In this document: positions 60,272 to 64,000 of the stretch, piece by piece
Layout of the letters: each line of letters opens with the position of its first letter
How positions within the stretch are numbered: the first letter of the stretch is position 1
DNA from: Clostridiales bacterium
Lineage (GTDB): Bacteria; Bacillota; Clostridia; Lachnospirales; Lachnospiraceae
Reading direction: 5' to 3'
Assembly (NCBI GenBank): GCA_003343625.1
Contig: QAKV01000036.1
Location: 28,141-92,140 of the forward strand
Length of the DNA stretch: 64,000 nt
Translations under genes and position numbers: made by a program
Notes under the pieces: model-generated
The model's input: only the letters and a program-made list of their open reading frames with translations
The model's database searches: none
What the model was told of the DNA's origin: nothing

Positions 60272-61168
60272 TTATCCCTCTTTGATCACCCGGGCGATCT
60301 GCCCGTCGCATTTTTCCAGCATCTTCTGCGCCTGCACGGCATCTACTCCCCGCAGGAGCATGACGATAGCCACCTTCGGCCGGTATTCGCACTGATTTAA
60401 GCTTTCATCCGCTTTTTCCTCGCTGACTCCGGTGGCCTCGCTGACAATCCGTCTGCAACGGTGAATCAGCTTCTGATTGGAAGCTTTCACATCCACCATC
60501 AGATTGCCGTAAACTTTTCCGAGTTTGATCATGGCGCAGGTGGAGAGCATATTGAGCACCATTTTCTGAGCGGTCGCGCTCTTCATTCGGGTGGATCCGG
60601 TAATGACTTCCGGCCCCGGCATGGGCACGATTGCGATCTCCGCCGCTTTCTCCACCTCCGATCCGGTACAGCAGGCGACTCCGATCACATGGGCGCCGCA
60701 GGACTTCGCATATTCCATCGCCCTTACCACATAAGGGGTTCTGCCGGAAGCGGCGATTCCCACCAGCACGTCCCGACTGTCAAAATCGATGGCTTTTAAA
60801 TCCCTCTCTCCCATTTCGGCATCGTCCTCCGCGCCCTCCACCGCCCTGAACATGGCGTTGGGGCCACCCGCGATCAGACCGATCACCTGTCCGGGATCGG
60901 TGGAATAAGTGGGAGGACATTCCGCCGCATCAAGTACGCCCAGGCGACCGGAAGTCCCGCATCCAATATAAACCAGGCGGCCGTTTTGCCTCAGCTGCTC
61001 CGTGATGACGTCTACCGCCGCCGCGATCTGTTCCAGCTGCGCTTCCACCGCATAGGCCACCTTTTTATCCTCGTCATTGATCAGCTTCACCATTTCCAGC
61101 GTGCTCAGCGTATCGATATTCGCCGAATGCTGATTTCTATCCTCTGTTTTGATCTGATCCCATTCCAT
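60272..61168 (-). CDS. murQ: N-acetylmuramic acid 6-phosphate etherase
   Basis: 298 aa. Cleaves the lactyl ether of MurNAc-6-P to GlcNAc-6-P and D-lactate. SIS-domain motifs: TEDRNQHSANIDTLSTLEMVKLINDEDKKVAYAV, LVYIGCGTSGRLGVLDAAECPPTYS, VEGAEDDAEMGERDL (catalytic Glu), GIAASGRTPYVVRAMEYAK and TGSTRMKSATAQKMVLNML. Together with murK and nagZ it forms the MurNAc salvage route. Sits between the esterase gene and the sugar ABC transporter. Confidence 0.95.
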   Translation of the reverse strand: MEWDQIKTEDRNQHSANIDTLSTLEMVKLINDEDKKVAYAVEAQLEQIAAAVDVITEQLRQNGRLVYIGCGTSGRLGVLDAAECPPTYSTDPGQVIGLIAGGPNAMFRAVEGAEDDAEMGERDLKAIDFDSRDVLVGIAASGRTPYVVRAMEYAKSCGAHVIGVACCTGSEVEKAAEIAIVPMPGPEVITGSTRMKSATAQKMVLNMLSTCAMIKLGKVYGNLMVDVKASNQKLIHRCRRIVSEATGVSEEKADESLNQCEYRPKVAIVMLLRGVDAVQAQKMLEKCDGQIARVIKEG

Positions 61169-61215
61169 ACGTTTTTATTCTCCTGTCAGATTAAAGTAGA
61201 TTTTTCCGCGTCCGC

Positions 61216-62085
61216 TCACCCCTTTACAGCGCCCACCGTAACTCCCTCCAGAAAATATTTTTGCAGGGCGAAAAACAGAATAAAAATCGGCAGTGCAGAA
61301 ACCGTCGCGCCTGCCATCATGGGAGACAGCAGCGTCCAGCTGGAAGATTTGAAGGTTTTCAGCGCCACCTGTATGGTGAACATGGACTCCTTTGAGGTGA
61401 CCAGAAACGGCCAGAAAAACGTATTCCAGTTGGCTACAAAGGTATTGATCGCCATGACCGCCAGGATCGTTTTGGACAACGGCAGCACGATATTGGCAAA
61501 AATTCGGATGTGCGAAGCTCCTTCCACTTTCGCGCTCTCGATCAGGGCCGTCGGAAGGCCTGAAAAAAACTGCTTTGCCAGAAAAATGTTATATGCAGTG
61601 GCACAACCGGGCAAAATCAACGCCGCATAGGTATCGTTCATCTGAAACTTATTGACGATAAGAATATATAAGGGCACCTGCGTTACCTGATAAGGAATCA
61701 TCATCGCCACCAAAATCAGGAAGAACAGAAAGGTATTGCCTTTAAATCTTATTTTTGCAAACGCATATCCCGCCATACTGGCGAATATCACGTTGCAGAC
61801 CGCCGTGCAGGCCGCTACCACGAAACTGTTCCACAGCCATTTCACGGAATACTCGCTGAAAGCGAAGAATGCCTGATAGGATTCCAGCGTCCATGTCTTT
61901 GGGAAAACTGTGTACAGGCTGGAAGACATCTGAACATTTGGCCCGAAGGACCAGGCCACCATATAAACCAGTGGAAACAGCACCAACGCAGAGAAAAAGA
62001 TCAGAACGGCTGCGATCAGCCCGTTGCGGATAATCCGCACCTTCGGGTTGGATAGATGTTCCGAATATAAGCTGCTCTTCGTCAT
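61216..62085 (-). CDS. Carbohydrate ABC transporter permease (MalG/LacG type)
   Basis: 289 aa from ATG 62085 (GAGGAGG upstream). Six membrane segments; the EAA-loop sequence FFSGLPTALIESAKVEGASHIRIFANIVLPLSKTILAVM is typical of MalG-like permeases, and the protein ends in the usual ...FLEGVTVGAVKG. It is cotranscribed with murQ and the salvage genes, so it likely imports a cell-wall-derived aminosugar or muropeptide sugar. Its partner permease upstream is truncated. Confidence 0.9.
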   Translation of the reverse strand: MTKSSLYSEHLSNPKVRIIRNGLIAAVLIFFSALVLFPLVYMVAWSFGPNVQMSSSLYTVFPKTWTLESYQAFFAFSEYSVKWLWNSFVVAACTAVCNVIFASMAGYAFAKIRFKGNTFLFFLILVAMMIPYQVTQVPLYILIVNKFQMNDTYAALILPGCATAYNIFLAKQFFSGLPTALIESAKVEGASHIRIFANIVLPLSKTILAVMAINTFVANWNTFFWPFLVTSKESMFTIQVALKTFKSSSWTLLSPMMAGATVSALPIFILFFALQKYFLEGVTVGAVKG

Positions 62086-62100
62086 ATCCACACCTCCTCT

Positions 62101-62460
62101 TCAATATTCCACATCGTCGCCGGAGACTTTGAACTGAATCGCAGTCAGGGCAGCGATGATGATCGCCAGCACAATCGCTTCCGCACAGGCCAGCCCGTAT
62201 TTTCCATATTTAAACGCGTTATTGAAAATCAGCAGCCCGATCATGGTCGTATTGTTGTCCGGCCCGCCGCCGGTCATCATATAGGCGTTGATGAAAACCT
62301 GAAACGAATTGATGATGCCTGTGATCATCAGAAACAGCGTGGTGGGCTTGCACAAAGGCAAAACGATATACCATACCTTCTGCCGAAAGCATGCCCCGTC
62401 GATTTCAGCGGCTTCGTAGTAGGAATTGTCGATTCCCATCAGTGCGGCAATATAAATGAT
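62101..62460 (-). pseudogene. Carbohydrate ABC transporter permease (MalF type), 5'-truncated
   Basis: The reading frame opens abruptly at about 62460 with SIIYIAALMGIDNSYYEAAEIDGACFRQKVWYIVLPLCKPTTLFLM, the EAA region of a MalF-type permease, and runs to its normal C-terminus. About 180 N-terminal residues (four membrane segments) are missing and there is a stop codon immediately upstream. The 5' part is replaced by AT-rich DNA with phage-like fragments, so an insertion or deletion has broken this transporter. The solute-binding protein gene is not visible. Confidence 0.85.
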
Positions 62461-62481
62461 AGAATTTTAGAATTTACTACA

Positions 62482-62856
62482 CCTATAATTTCGAATGTTT
62501 TTTTGCTTTTTGTTTTAAATGGCAAGACGGAAGAACTTGAAGAACTTTTAGACAGTAGCTCGCAAGTCCCTGGCGTAACGAGCGGCGAAAAATTTGTGGG
62601 GTATTCCAATTTATATAAATTCGGGAATATATATGTGCTTGATATCCTTGTTGTCGCCAATAACGGCTATGCTGTCAATGACGTGGTAGCCTCACTCCCA
62701 GTTACAATCAAAAATAATATGGCCGCCGGTAGATTTTAAACGAGCAGTAATGGTGCTGCAATGCAGATAGCCGCCATTGGCAATCAAGTGACGGCGCAAA
62801 ACGCAAACTCTACCCCTGGAACGTATGGGGGGATTGTCGTGTTTTTTGCGAACTGA
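62482..62856 (+). pseudogene. Phage-structural-like protein fragment with internal stop
   Basis: The plus strand reads NGKTEELEELLDSSSQVPGV, YSNLYKFGNIYVLDILVVAN and VVASLPVTIKNNMAAGRF, then a TAA, then continues in frame as QIAAIGNQVTAQNANSTPGTYGGIVVFFAN to TGA at 62854. The composition and the end resemble C-termini of phage tail or baseplate proteins. No convincing start codon and ribosome site. Low-GC relative to the flank. Confidence 0.45.
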
Positions 62857-63200
62857 CTATCTGTAAGAAACCCTCGTTGTTATACTGCTCAAAACATCGC
62901 TTCCGTCCTTAATTGCAGCGGTAAACGAAAAGGGATTTGAGGCCCATATATTATACACATAGTCTATATATGTATTATTGTTTGCGCCATACGCGCGGCT
63001 CCGGATAACGTAATATGTATTTTTTCGGAACATCAAACTGTATCCGGAAAATCCATCCGAGATCTCATATAAAACGTCGACTGCGTCTGGATCAGAGACA
63101 GCTGGGACCGAATTTCCGGTATACTCGCCCTGTTCGGTCCATTGCCTCTTGCCATTTAACGGAAAAAGAACCAGGGCCCTTGTACGCCCCGGCTCTTCTT
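62857..63200 (-). pseudogene. Phage- or surface-protein-like C-terminal fragment
   Basis: A minus-strand frame of about 115 codons with stop at 62857 reads LVLFPLNGKRQWTEQGEYTG, VSDPDAVDVLYEISDGFSGY, FRKNTYYVIRSRAYGANNNT and ending SSITTRVSYR. It looks like a beta-rich structural domain. No good start codon; the first ATG (63033) leaves 58 residues. It abuts the plus-strand fragment with stops only 1 nt apart. Family not recognised. Confidence 0.4.
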
Positions 63201-63205
63201 GTTGT

Positions 63206-63550
63206 TTAGTAAATACTTTCTTTGTATAATTTATACAGAAAATCTTGAGTTTCGCTTGTCAGATTCCCACTATTACCCAATTTTATTGACGCATCGCATA
63301 CCATTTCCAATGATCTTACCCGCAACTCCAACTCTCTCACCTTTATCTCCCGTTCTCTTATCTGTTGTATGATCCAAAGAACTTCTAAAACTTGAATCAT
63401 TTCTTGCGCATCCAGATTACTTCGCTTTTTACCCGGAAAAAGATTTCGAACAATATAGGATACTACTTCTCTCGTTGGCGCGAAAAGTCTACCCGTATCT
63501 TGCATTTTATCAAAGATATCAATGCCCGTTTCGATAATATTTCTATTCAT
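63206..63550 (-). CDS. Hypothetical coiled-coil protein in AT-rich segment
   Basis: 114 aa from ATG 63550, with a strong AAAGGAGG ribosome site 8 nt upstream, so it is a real gene. The first half reads like a small helical DNA- or protein-binding domain (FAPTREVVSYIVRNLFPGKKRSNLDAQEMIQVLEVLWIIQQIRE); residues ~65-90 form a short coiled coil (IREREIKVRELELRVRSLEM). Not recognised. It is in DNA of clearly lower GC than the chromosome and is probably part of a mobile element. Confidence 0.6.
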   Translation of the reverse strand: MNRNIIETGIDIFDKMQDTGRLFAPTREVVSYIVRNLFPGKKRSNLDAQEMIQVLEVLWIIQQIREREIKVRELELRVRSLEMVCDASIKLGNSGNLTSETQDFLYKLYKESIY

Positions 63551-63625
63551 TGATAGACCTCCTTTGTATTTTGCTACCTACCCACTTATTTCATCCTCCT
63601 CTCTTAATTTTTTTGCAAAAAAGTA

Positions 63626-63654
63626 TTGACTACACTTTCTCTATTTGCTATAAT
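63626..63654 (+). promoter_or_regulatory. Strong sigma-A promoter of the putative small RNA
   Basis: TTGACT (63626-63631), exactly 17 nt, TATAAT (63649-63654), no coding frame of note downstream before a terminator. Confidence 0.7.
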
Positions 63655-63660
63655 CTCACT

Positions 63661-63786
63661 GTCTGTAATTTGGTGCACTAATATATGTGCAACATTATTA
63701 CGCACTAAAATATGCAAATATTTTAGCAATAGATATGGCGATTCGTTACTTTTGGGAGGGTAGGGTGATCGCCATATCCTTTTTTG
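63661..63786 (+). ncRNA. Putative small RNA of ~125 nt
   Basis: Bounded by the promoter at 63626-63654 and an intrinsic terminator: ATATGGCGAT (63733-63742) pairs with ATCGCCATAT (63767-63776), then CC and a run of T. Upstream hairpins are TGCAC / GTGCA (about 63693-63708) and CTAAAATAT / ATATTTTAG (about 63714-63736). The terminator loop carries GGGAGGGTAGGG. It contains no open frame longer than a few codons with a ribosome site. Confidence 0.55.
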
Positions 63787-64000
63787 CGTGTCCATTATAT
63801 CACAACGTTTCGATAAACGAAAGAGCATATTCTTTACAATTCTTTACAATTTTTTATTAAAGCTTTTATCTTTTTTATACACTCTTCCGAAATGCTTTTA
63901 ATGGAAATTTATATGTTCTCTATAGGCGGACATTCTCTCTTTTTTCATTCCAAAATCTGTACTTTATGCACCACGCCCCGGATTCCGATAGACGCCAGCT

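Noticed and set aside
63604-63828. 74-codon minus-strand frame
   Set aside because: No Shine-Dalgarno; antisense to the better-supported small RNA with promoter and terminator.

Overview
The window looks like chromosome from a moderately high-GC, spore-forming Clostridia, most plausibly Lachnospiraceae (inference). The basis is Firmicutes-type Shine-Dalgarno sites, sporulation-linked genes (spoVG, a SleC-like cortex enzyme, a SPOCS-LysM protein), a glgC/glgD pair, a DnaD/helicase-loader pair, a preQ1 riboswitch ahead of queT, and a MurNAc/GlcNAc salvage cluster. I saw no tRNA, rRNA or CRISPR array.

Layout. 1-3.9 kb: the end of hypF, then hypC, hypD and hypE ([NiFe]-hydrogenase maturation). 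3.9-8.2 kb: a PfkB-kinase pseudogene, a SleC-like protein, and a GMP synthase with an eroded glutaminase domain. 8.2-12.1 kb: an accessory island of decayed genes (ABC-exporter stub, AbiEi/AbiEii remnants, frameshifted XRE regulator, frameshifted DUF2200 gene) plus an intact PD-(D/E)XK-like zinc-ribbon protein. 12.1-21.7 kb: flavodoxin-like reductase, an XpaC/TelA/zinc-ribbon/HAD/2-hydroxyacid-dehydrogenase operon, and an ABC-ABC-MarR exporter operon with a palindromic operator. 21.8-26.3 kb: GH29 and GH38 glycosidases divergent from an AraC regulator. 26.4-36.3 kb: DUF1934, murI, GntR, ispE, a GH13 relic, SPOCS-LysM, pyrD-pyrK-pyrC, a lipoprotein and plsC. 36.5-45.3 kb: spoVG, glgD-glgC, murC, a DnaA-box-like cluster, dnaD, helicase loader, prs, queT. 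45.3-53.3 kb: a large exported protein, a methyltransferase, and a MoxR/DUF58/membrane-protein operon. 53.4-55.7 kb: a Crp/Fnr regulator divergent from a ferredoxin-like gene and a cysteine-motif protein. 55.7-62.5 kb: serine hydrolase, MurK-type kinase, NagZ-type GH3, esterase, murQ and a sugar ABC transporter whose first permease is cut at about 62,460. 62.46-64 kb: AT-rich DNA with phage-like fragments, a coiled-coil protein and a probable small-RNA gene.

The most interesting signal is a dispersed structured element found five times (about 9545-9653, 11944-12054, 25331-25464, 54068-54166, 55078-55201). Each copy is an 8-11 bp stem closing the loop CCGGAGCGT (TCGGAGCGT in one), followed by a downstream arm complementary to that loop, ending at the Shine-Dalgarno of the next gene. 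Stem sequences differ between copies while pairing is kept. Three targets are transcriptional regulators (XRE, AraC, Crp/Fnr); the others are DUF2200 and a cysteine-motif protein. It reads as either a pseudoknotted translational control RNA or a mobile palindromic repeat that inserts next to ribosome binding sites.
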